Positions 24,194-36,793 of a stretch of DNA of 64,000 bases are shown piece after piece. Where the stretch lies: assembly GCA_032871835.1 (NCBI GenBank), contig CM065300.1, forward strand, positions 3,663,768 through 3,727,767, written 5' to 3'. The notes beneath the pieces were generated by a model. That model had not been told where the DNA came from. It was given only the letters and a program-made list of their open reading frames with translations, and ran no database searches. Origin of the DNA: Dipteronia dyeriana. Taxonomy: Eukaryota > Streptophyta > Magnoliopsida > Sapindales > Sapindaceae. The stretch's first letter is position 1. The number at the start of each line of letters is the position of its first letter. The translations under genes and the position numbers were made by a program.

Positions 24194-26113
24194 TTCAAAA
24201 AATACGAATACAAACTTATGGTGGTTCCCAGACCATGAGAGTTGGGTTCCCGTCAGAGTTAACAGCGGAAGCAAAAAGTGTATGATTAAAGAGTTGAAGT
24301 CAGTGCTAAAAAAATTTGGGTTGGAGGAAAAACTTAAAGAGGGCCCGTTCGGCATATATTTGGAGTTGAAAGAACCATTGACACTATACGGGCAGCTGAT
24401 ACACAATATTTTAAAAATAGAGATCATTTACCCGAAAAGACAGAAAGAAGATGAGATGTGGTTCGGGTTTGGGAAGTCGAAAGTCATGTTCGGCCAAGAA
24501 GAATTTTGTTTATGCAGGGGCTTGAAAATAGGACAGTTACCCGAAGTTTTTGCTAACAACAACGAAGTTCCAAAGGATTCGATGCTTAGCAGAATTTTCA
24601 AAGGGAAAAGGCCAACTGCAGAGGTATTGTATGCCACATTAAGCAAAATGACGTCTGAACAGAGTCAATATATGTACAAGATGTTGAGTATATATATGGT
24701 GAGTCAATCATTTAGCACTGATGACGGACAGACCACAGCCATCTCTGGGTGGTTGTTCTCATTAAATGTAAACGAAGAAGATTTCAAAAGGTTTCCATGA
24801 GGTTCATACATCTTCAGCTTTACACTACATTTTTTGAAGGGTGTACTGACCAAAAAGCTATCCCAACTGAGGGGTGAAACAAAGAAGAAAGAGAAATGGA
24901 GAGGGAAAGAATAACGGAGAGAAGAAAAGAATAAAAGAAATCAAAGTATTACACCTATAATAAGTTCAGATTCCCTCTAATACTTCATGTAAGTTTTAGA
25001 AAAATTGAGCATGCCATCAAAATTTGTTTTAGTGTTTCTCGTTTCATACTTTGCTAAATTGAAAAACATTGATTGATATTTATTAGTTTAAATTGTGTAT
25101 GTATAGGCCATGGAGGGGATAATTCGTCTTGGTAATAACCTTGGAAAGAGAATCGGTACGGATTATCCTCGGTTCACTAGATGGGAATTTACTGTAAGGA
25201 TTTCAGATATTGAATCCAAATTAAATGCATCAGTGTGTACTTAATGACCCTTTATTTTTAGTTAATTATTTGTATAAATTCAATAACAAGTGTTTGTTCC
25301 TGATATGCAGATGGCTTTATTCTCTTAGGAAATTGAAACCTATGAAAATGGAACAGATTACTTCAAATCATTGAACCTCAAATATGTTTGTGAGCCATTA
25401 ACTGAAAAGAAGAGGGAGAAATTGGCTCTTGATCTACATACAAGTGAAAAGGAACAAGACCTTGGTTATGAGGATGCAGTTGATGATTATCATACCAGGA
25501 ATGACAGTGATGGGATTGACGCTCTTGTTCTAAAAGAGATAGGATGCTCTGTGGGGAGAAATAGAAACACATTTTCGAGAGAATATTCCCCCCTTCTAAG
25601 AAGCGTCTATTCTTTGACGGAAAATATAAGGTATGGTTGCATCTACATTATTTGGTTTTAGACTTGTAGTATATTATTCTTGTATGCATTGTACTAATTA
25701 TTGCATAATTCAGGTGTCATCCACAATCTCATAACTATATGCTGCTATGCTTGCATTCGAGAAACGTATCATTGCCTTCTGTACACCAGAATTTGCAAAA
25801 ATTAGAAATGACATGAAGGTTAGATATAAAGTTGTCGAAAATTATATTATTAATACTTTTATATTATAATAGTTTTCCACTTATTATTGATGTTGGTGTA
25901 TAGAAGGGTGGTCAGCAAGATGATGAGGTTGGTGGTGATAAGGGTATTGTTTAAGAGGTTGTTGGTGAACAAGATGATAAGGGTATTGCTAAGGAGACTA
26001 ATGATGAGAAAGATGATAAGAGTGTTGGTGATGATGTTGTTGGTTATAAGGGTAATGGTGATGAGGTTGTTTGTTATAAGAATGTTGGTGAATATGATTT
26101 TGTTGGTAAGGAG

Positions 26114-27238
26114 TGATTAACACTGAAAAGTGTATGTTTACTAAGGGATAATATCATCATTTTACACTTCCAATATGATTAATTCTCCAATTTAGACATA
26201 ATTTCGTTTGCTCGCTTACATAAATGTGTTGTGTAGTAATCAGTGTATTTTTCTTTATATTTCAAAGGTAATTTGATCAATTCAGAATCATGGAGAAGTC
26301 AGATGGCAAAACAAACATCGTTTTCAAGTTTAGAACGTCAAAAACCTTAAGAAGACCATGAAGGGCATTTTTGTAATTTCACTATTCACTGTTCACATGT
26401 GACTTTCACTGTTCACAGGTGACTTTCACTGTTTCACAGGTGACTTTCACTGTTCACAGGTGACTTTCACTGTTCACAGGTGACTTTCTGTCACTGTTCA
26501 CAGATGACTTTCACTGTTCACAGATGACTTTCACTGTTTACAGTTGACTTTTACTATTCTTGATGACTTGTCACATTCCTATTGGCCCAAACTGCGAGTG
26601 CACCATACACGCGGCTGCAGAGAATCATATTCTAGAAGCCGGTGCACTATTCACTATTCACTTCACGGATGTTTTACTATTCACTGTTCACTTTCACGAA
26701 TGTGTTACTGTTCACTGTCACTGTTCACTGTCACTGTTCACTGTCACTGTTCACTGATGACGTGGTGAATCTGGACGCTCCATTCTAAATTCATCTTATG
26801 GTCAATTTTCATCCGTATTTTGTATAAATATAGAGCCTCTCTCCCCTAATTTTGATATTCTGAATCCAAATCTGATATTAGATTTGTGAAATTCTCTCTC
26901 TTTTATTCTCAAATTCTCATTTTAAAAAAAAATAGTTATTTTCTAGTTAAATTATGTCTGGCTAATTTTATATAGATGGGGCCAAAGATGATACTGTTGG
27001 TATAGAAAATATGATCCAATTTTGGTAAGTTTATTATTTTTATGCTTTCTCCCCTCTGATCTTTGTGGAGTTTTTGACACACTGTAGATAGACAGATATT
27101 GTCTAGCACCATGGGTACTTTTACCCATATCTATCTGAGAGTGGTTTCTCCCATCTGATCTTTGTGGAGTTTTTGACTCACTGTAGACAGACAGATATTG
27201 TATAGCACAGTGGGTACTTCTACCCATATCTATCAGCG
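26114..27238. repeat. Left LTR (truncated)
   Basis: Matches the first part of 28883-29965. It contains a TTCACTGTTCACAGGTGACT array at about 26385-26560 and CACTGTTCACTGT repeats at 26700-26757. There are two tandem copies of a unit of about 100 bp (TGGAGTTTTTGAC, GGGTACTTTTACCC). It stops matching the right LTR at an inverted repeat beginning at 27241. Confidence 0.75.
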
Positions 27239-27240
27239 AA

Positions 27241-27330
27241 TTATTAGACACCATTCCGAAAGATTATGCTCTGAAAAAGATTTACAACTTACAACACACG
27301 TTGTCGTTCTTTAGGAATGGTGTCTAATAA
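27241..27330. repeat. 17-bp perfect inverted repeat at the LTR break
   Basis: TTATTAGACACCATTCC at 27241-27257 is exactly inverted at 27314-27330 (GGAATGGTGTCTAATAA) around a 56-bp loop. It lies exactly where the left LTR stops resembling the right LTR. Confidence 0.85.
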
Positions 27331-28882
27331 TCGGGAAGATAAAATTTTATTCATTAGGCATAGTTTGCGTAGGGAGTCATTGGATAATATCCTAACGACT
27401 CTTGATGCATATCCTAGTGGATATATGCAAATGGTAATTGACCGATTATGGCTACAATTTCAAAAAGAATATGCACAATATAGTCTTGGGAATCTAACTT
27501 TAAAAGACTATGTTTGCCAATTTATAAGAAAATTGGATGGGAAGCATATCCCTTACACATAGAGGGCGTTGAAGCCGTTTCTGGACGTAAAACCAGAGGA
27601 AGATGTGAGCCACAATCACAACTATCAGTAAATATCCTTTTATTTTCATTATCTTTTTCCTTCCGCATTTAATGTCTTTTATAATTATTGTTGTTTACTT
27701 TTGATTTTCGAAGAGAACAAGTAATGCAGAATTGATCTGAATCTCAGTTTGTGATTGTCCCATATTTTTTATGCATTTTATTTTCCAATATTTTGTATTT
27801 CTTTTGTTGTTTTACAGGATTTTGTTGTCTTTCAAGTTGTTCAGGTGATATCTTCTAAACCTTACCTATTTCTAATGACATTGGGGACAATGTTTCATTC
27901 TGGTTGGGGGGAGGGGATAGTTTATTCAATAACTTTTGTTTTTCAAAAAAAAAAAAACTAACTTCTGACCATTTTTTTTGTAAAGATAGCCGAGTAAGGA
28001 GATCTTTTAGATACTTCTGAGACGCATCTTTTTAGTTCTGATGCATTTTTCCTCTCTTCTGACTATTCAAATTTATAAACTCTCCATTATGATATCATTG
28101 ACTAATCCTTTTGTTCATTAAGTCATCTTAAGAAATTTTTCGAACTATTCTAGACACATGCACATTGACATATGATTATGTACAGTAAGTTGAGATTTTG
28201 CGATATTGAGTTCTGAAACATCATTCAAGGGTAACAACCGAAGACAGTGGTCTTGTTTAAAAATATATATAGTAATAATAATAATAATAATTTTGTGTGT
28301 TGTGACCAAAACTCTTACCCGCATAGAGTGTTCGCTTAAAACGGTGGAGTTTGGATAAGAATAAAGTGCAGTTTCGTAGCCTCTTTAACTTGAGCAATTA
28401 AGTCTGAGGGGTGCTTCAACACCTAATGCCCTAAGACCAACTGGTTTGGGAGTCATTGACCCAAAGCTCGTTACACGGGTTAAAGAGAAAGCTTAAAGGA
28501 ATTGTACTAAAAAAAACATATGCAATCCGATTAATTAAGCTCGTAAGAGTGTTTTAACACTTAATACCCTAAAGCCAACTGGTTTGGGTCATTGGCCTAA
28601 AGCTCGCTACATGGATTAAAGATGTAATGTTTGTTTCCAATTTTGTTATATTAAAAAAAAAACAAAAAAAAATACTGCCTAAGGAAGAAGCCCTGATGAG
28701 ATTTCGGAATAAAAATGTTGTTTGATTTCAATTGAATTGATAACTCAATTGATGACTGGCTGTCAAAGGGTGAGAAAAGAGGTATGGGAGAGTTTGTGTA
28801 TTTGGTAGTTTAGAGATTTGAGTTTGAGTTTAACTATTTTCGCTTTAATTGCTAGGGACTAGCAATAAGTTGGTTGGGGGTG

Positions 28883-30201
28883 TGATTAACACTGAAAAGT
28901 GTATGTTTACTAAGGGATAATATCATCATTTTACACTTCCAATATGATTAATTCCCCAATTTAGACATAATTTCGTTCGCTCGCTTAAATAAATGTGTTG
29001 TGTAATAATCAGTGTATTTTTCTTTTTATTTCAAAGGTAATTCGATCAATTCAGAATCATAGAGAAGTTAGATGGCAAAACAAATATCGTTTTCAAGTTT
29101 AGAATGTCAAAAACCTTAGGAAGGACATGAAGGGCATTTTTGTAATTTTGAATATTCACTGTTCACAGTTGACTTTCACTGTTCAAAGTTGACTTTCACT
29201 ATTCTTGATGACATGGCACATTCCTATTGGCCCAAACTGCTAGTGCACCATACACGCGGCTACAGAGAATCATGTTCTATAAGCCGGTGCACTGTTCACT
29301 AATCACTTCACGAATGTTTTACTGTTCACTGTTCACTATTCACTTTCACGGATGCATTATTGTTCACTGTCAATGTTCACTGATGACGTGGCAAAATCTG
29401 GACGCTTTATTCTAAATTCATCCGATGGTCAATTTTTATCCGTATTTTGTATAAATAGGGGGTCTCTCCTCTCTAATTTTGATATTCTGAATCCAAATCT
29501 GATATTAGATTTGTGAAATTCTCTCCTTTTTGTTCTCAAATTCTCTTTTCAAAAAAATAGTTATTTTCTAGTTAAATTATATCTGGCTAATTTTATATAG
29601 TTTGGGCCAAAGGTGATACCGTTGGTATGGAAAATATGATCCAATTTTGGTAAGTTTATTATTTTTATGTTTTCTTTCATCTGATCTTTGTGGAGTTTTT
29701 GACTCACTGTAGATAGACAAATATTGTCTAGCACAGTGGGTACTTTTACCCATATCTATCAGAGAGTGGTTTCTCCCATCTGATCTTTGTGGAGTTTTTG
29801 ACTCACTGTAGACAGACAGATATTGTATAGCACAGTGGGTACTTTTACCCATATCTATCAGAGAGTGGTTTATCCCCTCTAATCTTCGTGGAGTTTTTGA
29901 CTCACTGTAGACAGACAGATGTTGTCTAGCACAGTGAGTATTTTTACCCACATCTATCAGAGAGTGGTCAGTGAAGTGGAATATCATCCCATTAATCTGG
30001 ACTAAATATTAATTATTGGATCATATTTGAATTATCAGCAGTGGATCCCTTAGCTCCAGTATTAATTTTAATTGATTTACATTTTTATAACAAGCTTATT
30101 AATTAATCTAAATAATTAATTCAATAAAGACAGGTGAGCAACCTCCCTGTGGTTCGACCCGGTCTTACCGGTTAATTTATTACTATGATACCCTTATACT
30201 T
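28883..30201. repeat. Right LTR
   Basis: Longer than the left copy: three instead of two tandem copies of the unit of about 100 bp (about 29670-29965). A further 3' part follows (29966-30201) containing CTCCCTGTGGTTCGACCC, a phrase typical of plant LTR-element leader or LTR ends. It has fewer CACTGTTCAC repeats than the left LTR. Confidence 0.7.
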
Positions 30202-30390
30202 AGGAGTAGGAACACTTCTTTAGGACTTGTCAAGGAGGATGTCGGTGAAGATGAGATTGTTAGTGAGGAGGATGTGGTTGTTGGTAAGGATGGTGATGAG
30301 GATGAGGCTGGTGTTAAGGGTGTTGGGTCTACTGCAATCGAGGGTGATCGGATAGACGAGATACATTCTATAAATAATACTGATTTTGTC

Positions 30391-30506
<116 letters not shown>

Positions 30507-30667
30507 CATGTAGTGGTTATGTCATGTATATAGTTGAGTCTTGAGAATAAATATGTTCTGTCTGTGAACAATGTGTTAGGCCTGGAAGAATATGGTAGGT
30601 CTGTAAGCAATTTGGTCAGCTTGGGATCAATTTGGTCGGCCTAGAAACAATTCCCTTAGGCCTGAGA

Positions 30668-31614
30668 TCAATTTAGTAGGCCTGGGAATAATTCCCTTAA
30701 GCGTGGGAATAATTCCATTAGGCCTGGGAATCGTGTATTAGAATATCGTGAAATCATGTGCTCAAACCTCTCTATAAATACATATGACCCTACAGCTTGC
30801 TTCAATGTAGTCTTGTCCTTGAACATTTGTCCTTTGTATAATGGACCTTTGTCACCTGAATTTTGAAACACATCCACTGATCGAACGACTGGTATTGAGT
30901 AAAGCTTTGAACCTGATATTGTTCACCTTGGAAGGTGAAGAACTGTAGGGTGTTACTGCTACCCCTCTTTCTTTTATTCCAAGAAATGTTACCGCTACCC
31001 ACCATGATCATCATCACCACTAATCTCATCTCCAATATCAATGGTTGAACTATCAGACCTTCTAAAAGTATTTATGCTTTCAGAACTATCCATTACTGCA
31101 TGCTTGGCAGTAGATGCTGGCGTCGCCTGGTCATTACCTGCAGATGTAAATTCGGCTGAAGCTTGGGATGCAAGCGGATTATTGTTGCCACTGACTGATT
31201 TATATTTTGGAATACCCACCGGAGAACATGGATTCTTTGTAGGTTTAACATGAGAGATCGTACATGCCGATTGCATTTGATTTGCTGGAGGTCGAAATTC
31301 ATTTTTGCTGACAAATTCAACATCAATTGCAGCCCAACCTTTTTCCTTATGGATAACCACAAACTTTGCATCGTCGTAACTCATAATTGACAATGTCACT
31401 GTATCAAACCCCATTTTCACATGCGAAGTTAGCTTCAACTCTACTTTGTCTTTACTAACCCCTGTCTAACGGTATATCCTTTCCACCAATTCATCATATG
31501 CTCTGTTGTCTTTTTTTGTTAGACTTAGTGAAAAAGAAATATGCCCGCTTAACCGGTTACCCTTCCAATGCTCACCGTAATGAACTAACAACCAAGACAT
31601 GATATCCTTAGACC
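30668..31614 (-). pseudogene. mudrA N-terminal remnant of MULE E
   Basis: Start ATG at 31600, 11 bases after an acceptor (TTTTCAG, exon edge 31614). The N-terminal PB1-like region reads MSWLLVHYGEHWKGNRL and YDELVERIYR, then a TAG stop, then KLTSHVKMGFDTVTLSIM. A Ser/Ala-rich linker follows, with a frameshift near 31000. Next is the start of a MuDR DNA-binding domain (LYKGQMFKDKTTLKQAV, about 30785-30835). The frame then runs into a 24-bp repeat (TAGGCCTGGGAATAATTCCC, about 30590-30730), and no catalytic domain follows. It differs strongly from the A/B/C mudrA, so it is a separate lineage. Confidence 0.75.
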
Positions 31615-32214
31615 CTGAAAAGAAAAGAAATAACATTTCAGTCAATAACAGTATTATAACAACAATTATTGTAATTCAGTTTAGGTGAGTGCCTAAGAAC
31701 AATTCTTCTAGGCCAAGGTCTGGTTCCCAGGCCTATCGAAATCCCCACAACAGCCAATAACAAAATCAATAACCCCCAAAATCAATAACAACACTGAAAT
31801 TTTTGGTTCAACCAACCAACACAATCCTAAACTTGTTTTGGTTCAACACCGATCAACACAAACAAATATACATACACCATAAACCATCACAAAAACACAT
31901 ACAAATTTCCTAAACCTTATCCTCACCAAACCATACAACTCTATAATTATGCAAACAAACCAGCAATGCCATTTCATCAAACATCTTAACTACAACCAAA
32001 CACCTTAACTACAACAATATTGCCTCTTAAAAACTTGATGTGGCATTTCATCAAACACCTTATATACAATCAACAATATGGCATATAAAAAAGAAATAGG
32101 CCCAGGGGAGAACGAATTGAATCATGGTCAGTGCTACATTTCAAACTTAAACAACAACAAAATAACGAGAGGAGAGGATGTCATTTCAAACTTTAGTGTG
32201 AGTTCGGGACTTAC
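31615..32214 (-). other. Putative 5'-UTR intron of MULE E mudrA
   Basis: Bounded on the minus strand by a good donor AAT|GTAAGTCC (exon edge 32215) and the acceptor TTTTCAG next to the start codon. It is about 600 bp, AT- and CA-rich, with no gene. DNA from 32215 to the element end would be the first non-coding exon and terminal repeat. Confidence 0.5.
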
Positions 32215-32896
32215 ATTGAATGGGTATGCTAGATTTCAAGCTTGTAAGTGAACCTCGATTCAAGCTCGATTGAAGGAAGTGGTAGCCACTGTGAAGATTC
32301 TAGTCACCGGGAAGATTACAGTAAGGACCAAGATTCCACCGGAGATGACAATGGGATTTCAAGAGCAGTGGATTCCGCAGTGGATTCCGGTCGACGGTGA
32401 GGACGATGGGATGTCAAATGGGAAGATTGAGTATTGGATTTGAACAACAGTGGTTTCCCCTCTATGGATTACTTTAGGACAATGAGGGAGGATAAAAATC
32501 ATTTTTTTCATCAACTAACCGAAGAAGAAAGAGACAAGGCAATTTCTTCCTTACACATTTCTGGAGGGTAATTTTATCATTTTGTACGGTTTGATTTTGG
32601 AGGACATTATTGTCTTATATAGGCTATTTTCTAGAAAATAAATGTTACAAAAGGCTAAATATGTAATTTTTTTCCAATAGACTATTTCCTAAAAATGAAA
32701 GTTAGGAAATGCTATATTTGCAAGGCCCTCATTTTTTTTATGAACAAAATATCAAATATTCAACTCCTTTTACGAGAGATATATATATATGGAGTGTTAT
32801 ATAATATAAGTCCAAATCCAATATAAAGTTTAATATAAATTCAAACCCAACAAATAGAAAAAACTAAAATTACTATTAAATCTTCCTATACCACCA

Positions 32897-33310
32897 AATC
32901 CGTCGAAACCACACAAACGGATTCTCATATACAAATATTGTAGCCGGTTTTTCATTTGTTTGGTTTTTTTCACTAATATTTACATTAAAATTTATACAAA
33001 TTAAACCTTAGTTTTTTGCCTCGACGAAACCATAAAACGAGTTAACCAATGCAAGTATTGTATCAATTTTTTAATTTGATTATATTTATATTTAACATGT
33101 TTTATTAGTGCAATTTATACTCGTTATTTATAGATTAACTATGAAAATTAAATTTATGGCAGTATGACGATTTCGATTTGAAAAACCAAAAACCTTCAAA
33201 ACCACCAAAACGAGTTCTTATTTGTAAGTATCGTAGCTATTTTTTTTTTCATAAGTTAAAATATTAATCGATGAATATATAGATTTTATTTTTATTTATT
33301 TTCCCATGTG
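32897..33310. repeat. Module 2, delta/alpha segment after MULE E
   Basis: Resumes the unit left at 20695 (CGTCGAAACCACACAAAC, then ATCGATGAATATATAGATTT) and runs into the phylloplanin 3' flank. It stops at about 33314. Confidence 0.65.
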
Positions 33311-33314
33311 ACTA

Positions 33315-35235
33315 ATTTTTGCCACCACTCAAACACAAACCACCACCCTTACAATCGTCGAGGAGATCCCGGCCGCCTCGTCTTCTTCCTCTTTCCTTTC
33401 TTCCCACTTCTCTCTTTCGATCCATCTCTCTCTTCGGCGCTGGTGATGGTTTTTTTTCTGGTGAAAAGGTGGTGGTCATGCGGATTTGAGTTCGACAGAT
33501 TTTGGTTTGTGTTCAACATTTTTTTTTCAAATTCGATTTTTTTCGTATTTATTGGTGATAGTGGTGTTTGTATTTTGGATAATTGATTTCTGATTATGTT
33601 TGGATGGTGGTGGTGTTTGTGAGTTTGATTTTTGTGTGAGTTTTAAAGAGGAAAGAGAAGGGTTGTGGTGGGTGGTGGGTGGTGGATGGGTTTGTGGTGG
33701 CCGCCGGCGATGATTCGGAGGAGACCACGCCGGTGTGGTGGGTGTGGGTTTTTGGTGGATTTCAGTGTGGTTTTCTGATGTTGATCCAGAACACTGTAGG
33801 GTGGATTTTTTAATTTTTTTGTTGTTAAATTGATGAAGATTAGGATCGGTGTTGTTTAATGATTTAGGTGTTTGATTTTGTTGTAGATGGAAAGAGATGC
33901 AGAGGTGTTGATTTTTTGAACAATATATGATGAAAGAGGTGTTTGATTTTCTCGCCTCTTTAATTGATGATGATTCTTACTAAGAAGCAACAATGGTGAT
34001 GATGACCAAATAAAAAGGAAACCGGGATCTAAATCTCCCAAAAAAGAAAATTTCTTATTTCTTTTTTCTTTAATTGAAGAATTGTGTTGATGTTTCAATG
34101 ATGAAGAAGAAATTTTTTAGATTTCAACTTTTTTCTTTATTTTTTTCTCTTGGGAATGAATAAGACAAGAGATCTGGTTTCCAAATCTCTTTTAAAAAAA
34201 GTTATATATTTTTGTAAAAAAATATTTTTCAAATACTTTTTTTAAAAAATTATTATTGAATTAAGTTATCATGGGTAGTTTTATCTTTTGAAGGGTCTTA
34301 GATGGTCAACAATTAGTTTCAACCGTTATTGATTAATAGTAGAGGCGGCGGGTGTCAATTTCGATAAAATTGTTTTTATGTGTAAAAGAACAAATTTTAG
34401 GAGAATTTAGGCATAGTTTGGTACCGTTGTGTTGTGGGGAGAAGTGTTTTTAGAATTGTTATGGGAAGAATTGTTTTTAAAATTATTGTGAAGAGAATTT
34501 GAGTGTTTGTTAAACTGATTTTCAAAAGTGTTGTGAGAACTATGTGTTTGGTAAACTGAAGTAAAAAGTGTTGTGAGTGTATAAAATTACTAAAATGATA
34601 TAGACATCTGAATAGTACTATAATTTATATTTATTTTGTTTATTTGTGTTTAATGTTAAATGTTATATAATTATGGTATTTTATTGAATTAATTAGTTCC
34701 ATCTTTTATTCTACTTTATTGAATTAATTAGCCTCATTTATTTATTTATTTATTTATTCTATTTTATTTCTTAATTTCCTTTTTATTCTTCTTTTTAAAA
34801 TTAATTAGCTCTATTTTTTTTATACATGGTAACAATTTTTTTATATAGCAATATAAGCCTAAGCAATTTTATATAGTTATGGTATAATTTTATATGGTAT
34901 AATTTTGTACAATATACCAAATAAATATCAATGAAAAATTTAAATAAATTATGTAAACCCAATATATATATATATATATAACTATCAAACATAATGTTAT
35001 GGAACATATTATATGAATTTTTTCGTACTTTTTGTAAATTTCGTTAAAGGTAAAGATAAAGTTAAAAAGTTGATAAAATTTCATTTAATATCAATGTAGC
35101 GTGTTTTCTAAAAGTATAAGTCAAAATCTAAAAGCATATATTTGTAACTTCTCAAAAACTCAGTTGGGAGAAGATAAAAGTGACAAAAAGCACTTCTTTA
35201 TAATTTTACCAAACAGTTGGGGAAGCATTGTCAAA
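33315..35235. other. Unclassified insertion with a MITE-like part
   Basis: Absent from the other copies of the phylloplanin 3' flank, which continues at 35236. The first part (33315-34300) is G/T-rich on the plus strand with GTGGTGG-type repeats and a 92-codon ORF (33308-33586) without recognisable domains. About 34405-35230 looks like a MITE, with inverted ends ATAGTTTGGTACCGTTGTG and CAATGCTTCCCC-type sequence read from the other side. A TA tract is at 34962-34980. No function is assigned. Confidence 0.45.
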
Positions 35236-35446
35236 CTGAACCTTAATGTAATTACTTCTACAAAATAATTTCTAATATTTATACGTAATTCGGTAAAAAA
35301 AAATTGAGATTGGTTTAATTAAATTAAAATAAAATTTAATTAAACCTTTTAAAAAAATTATTTGCTTGGGATCCGATCATGTCACCACTATCAGTTAATA
35401 TAAGTGATATATATTAATAGACTTTTATGACGCGAGAGATTTCTTG
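35236..35446. repeat. Module 2, alpha segment
   Basis: Matches 14525-14700 (TTTATACGTAATTC, TTTAATTAAACC, TAATAGACTTTTAT) and ends GCGAGAGATT where the foldback element begins. The continuation AAACCTTTAACTTTTGTATG is at 45165. Confidence 0.75.
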
Positions 35447-35483
35447 TTTGGTTGGGTTTTTAAAAAACCTCTATTGGTAAAAT

Positions 35484-35567
35484 GAGAAAATTGTGAAATA
35501 TATCACATTTTTAAAGGTGTGTTGTGATGATGTTACCATTTTAATAACTTAAGTTTAAAAGGCACCT
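35484..35567. repeat. MULE B left terminal inverted repeat
   Basis: Starts GAGAAAATTGTGAAATATAT and passes AGGTGTGTTGTGATGATG and TTAAGTTTAAAAGGCACC. It matches the inverted right end (44531-44614) over about 83 bp with many substitutions. Confidence 0.85.
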
Positions 35568-35703
35568 ATTATGGTGAACTGTCCAAATTACCCATAAACT
35601 TAAATTTTTTAAAAGCCCCTTTCTGAACTCGTTGGTATCTCCCCAAAAAAGTTGTTGTCTGAAAAACTTGAGTCTCGACCCTCTCCAAATTCTGCAGTAG
35701 AAG

Positions 35704-36789
35704 GTAACAAATATTTATGATCTTCACTTAAATTTCTTTTATTTCTTTTATTTCTTTTAAGCATTTCAGATATTTTGCATTCATTTCTGTGTGGGTTTAC
35801 AATGTATTCATTCCTCGATATCAATGTATCAATTTCAGATTCTGCACTAGAATGTTTTTTTCTTGTGTGATCGAGAAAATTAAAAGATGAATCGAGCTTA
35901 TTTTATATTGGAACAAGCTCTTGTTTAGTTTGAAAAAATCTCGAATATTTGAAAAAAATGCTCGACAAAAAATGTTCAATCCCTTAGGAAAAGTTCTCGA
36001 TCCCTTAGGAAAAGTTCTCGAACCGTTATAAAAGTTCTCGAACCCTTTAAAAAGATCTCGAACCGTTACAAAAGTTTTCAATCCTTTTAAAAAGATCTCG
36101 AACCGTTACAAATGTTCTCGATACCTTTAAAAAGATCTTGAACCCTTTAAAAAGATCTTGAACCGTTACAAATGTTCTCGATCCCTTTAAGAAGATCTCG
36201 AACATTTTAAAAAGATCTCGAACCGTTACAAATGTTCTCGATCCCTTTAAAAAGTTCTCGACCCCTTAGAAAAAGTTCTCGATCCCTTAGAAAAAGTTCT
36301 CGTTCCCTTGTTAAAAGTTCTCGATCCATTGATAAAATTTCTCGATAATTTGAGAAATAATCTCGATCCCTTTAAAAAGTTCTCGAACCGTTAGAAATGT
36401 TCTCGATCCCTTAGAAAAAGTTCCTCGTTGACATGTTGAAAGTTGTCAATCCGTTGATAAAAGTTCTCGGTCCTTTTAATAAATATTCTCGATCCCTTTT
36501 AAAAGTTCTCAAACTGTTTGAACTGTTTGAACTGTTTGAACTGTTCTCGATCCCTTACAAAAAGTTCTTGTTCCCTTATTAAAATTCTCGAACCGTTATA
36601 AAAAGTTCTCGATAGTTTGACAAATATTCTCGATAAAAGTTATCGAATCGAACTTTTTATAAGTTCTCGATCCTTTGTAAATTACTCTCGATCCCTTATA
36701 TAAAGTACTCGATCCATTTGATTTTTTTGTAATTGATAGTAATTGTAAAAAAAAATGTTAATAATTGATTATGATGATGATTTTCACAG
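35704..36789 (+). other. Putative 5'-UTR intron of MULE B mudrA
   Basis: Donor AGAAG|GTAACAAATATT at 35703/35704 and acceptor TTTTCACAG at 36789, four bases before the ATG. The donor neighbourhood CCAAATTCTGC..AGAAG|GTAAC is shared with MULE A (5604/5605) and, diverged, with MULE C. The intron is about 1.09 kb and consists mainly of minisatellite (35950-36720). Confidence 0.7.
35950..36720. repeat. Minisatellite upstream of MULE B mudrA
   Basis: Degenerate units of about 17-21 bp on CTCGATCCCTTTAAAAAGTT and AACCGTTACAAATGTT variants. A local higher-order pattern of about 60-65 bp (TCTCGAACCGTTACAAATGT) recurs at about 36090-36245. A short GAACTGTTT run is at about 36510-36540. Confidence 0.9.
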
Positions 36790-36793
36790 GACA

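Larger units (their letters stand above)
26114..30201. mobile_element. Non-autonomous LTR retrotransposon in MULE E
   Basis: A 4.09-kb insertion with direct repeats starting TGATTAACACTGAAAAGTG at 26114 and 28883. The second is preceded by a polypurine-like GGTTGGGGGTG. A 5-bp duplication AGGAG flanks it (26109-26113 and 30202-30206). The interior (27331-28880) has no recognisable gag or pol. It holds an 81-codon ORF of unknown nature (27317-27562) and a two-copy repeat around ACCAACTGGTTTGGG (28380-28640). The right border lacks the usual CA end, and the left LTR is shorter, so the element is deleted or rearranged. Confidence 0.7.
24194..30390 (+). pseudogene. DUF1985 ULP-type gene of MULE E, interrupted by an LTR element
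   Basis: The coding exon 24194-24940 carries a DUF1985 domain (MIKELKSVLKKFG onward, VMFGQEEFCLCRGLKIG, then KRFP). A TGA at about 24798 stands where the family has Trp (FPWG in B and C). The frame continues GSYIFSFTLHFLKGVL after it. Further exon-like pieces are about 25110-25195, 25330-25632 and an acidic repetitive exon from about 25900 (QDDEVGGDKGI, KDDKSVGDDV). That exon is split by the LTR element at 26113 and resumes after 30206 with EDVGEDEIVSEEDVV. No C48 protease core is found downstream; the sequence runs into AT/GT microsatellites and then the opposing mudrA. Exon borders are tentative. Confidence 0.65.

Noticed and set aside
26544..26768. Cys/His/Ser-rich ORFs near 26.6 kb
   Set aside because: They translate CACTGTTCAC repeats of an LTR.
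33308..33586. 92-codon ORF with hydrophobic stretches
   Set aside because: It lies in an unclassified insertion, is Phe/Val-rich through T-rich DNA, and shows no recognisable family.
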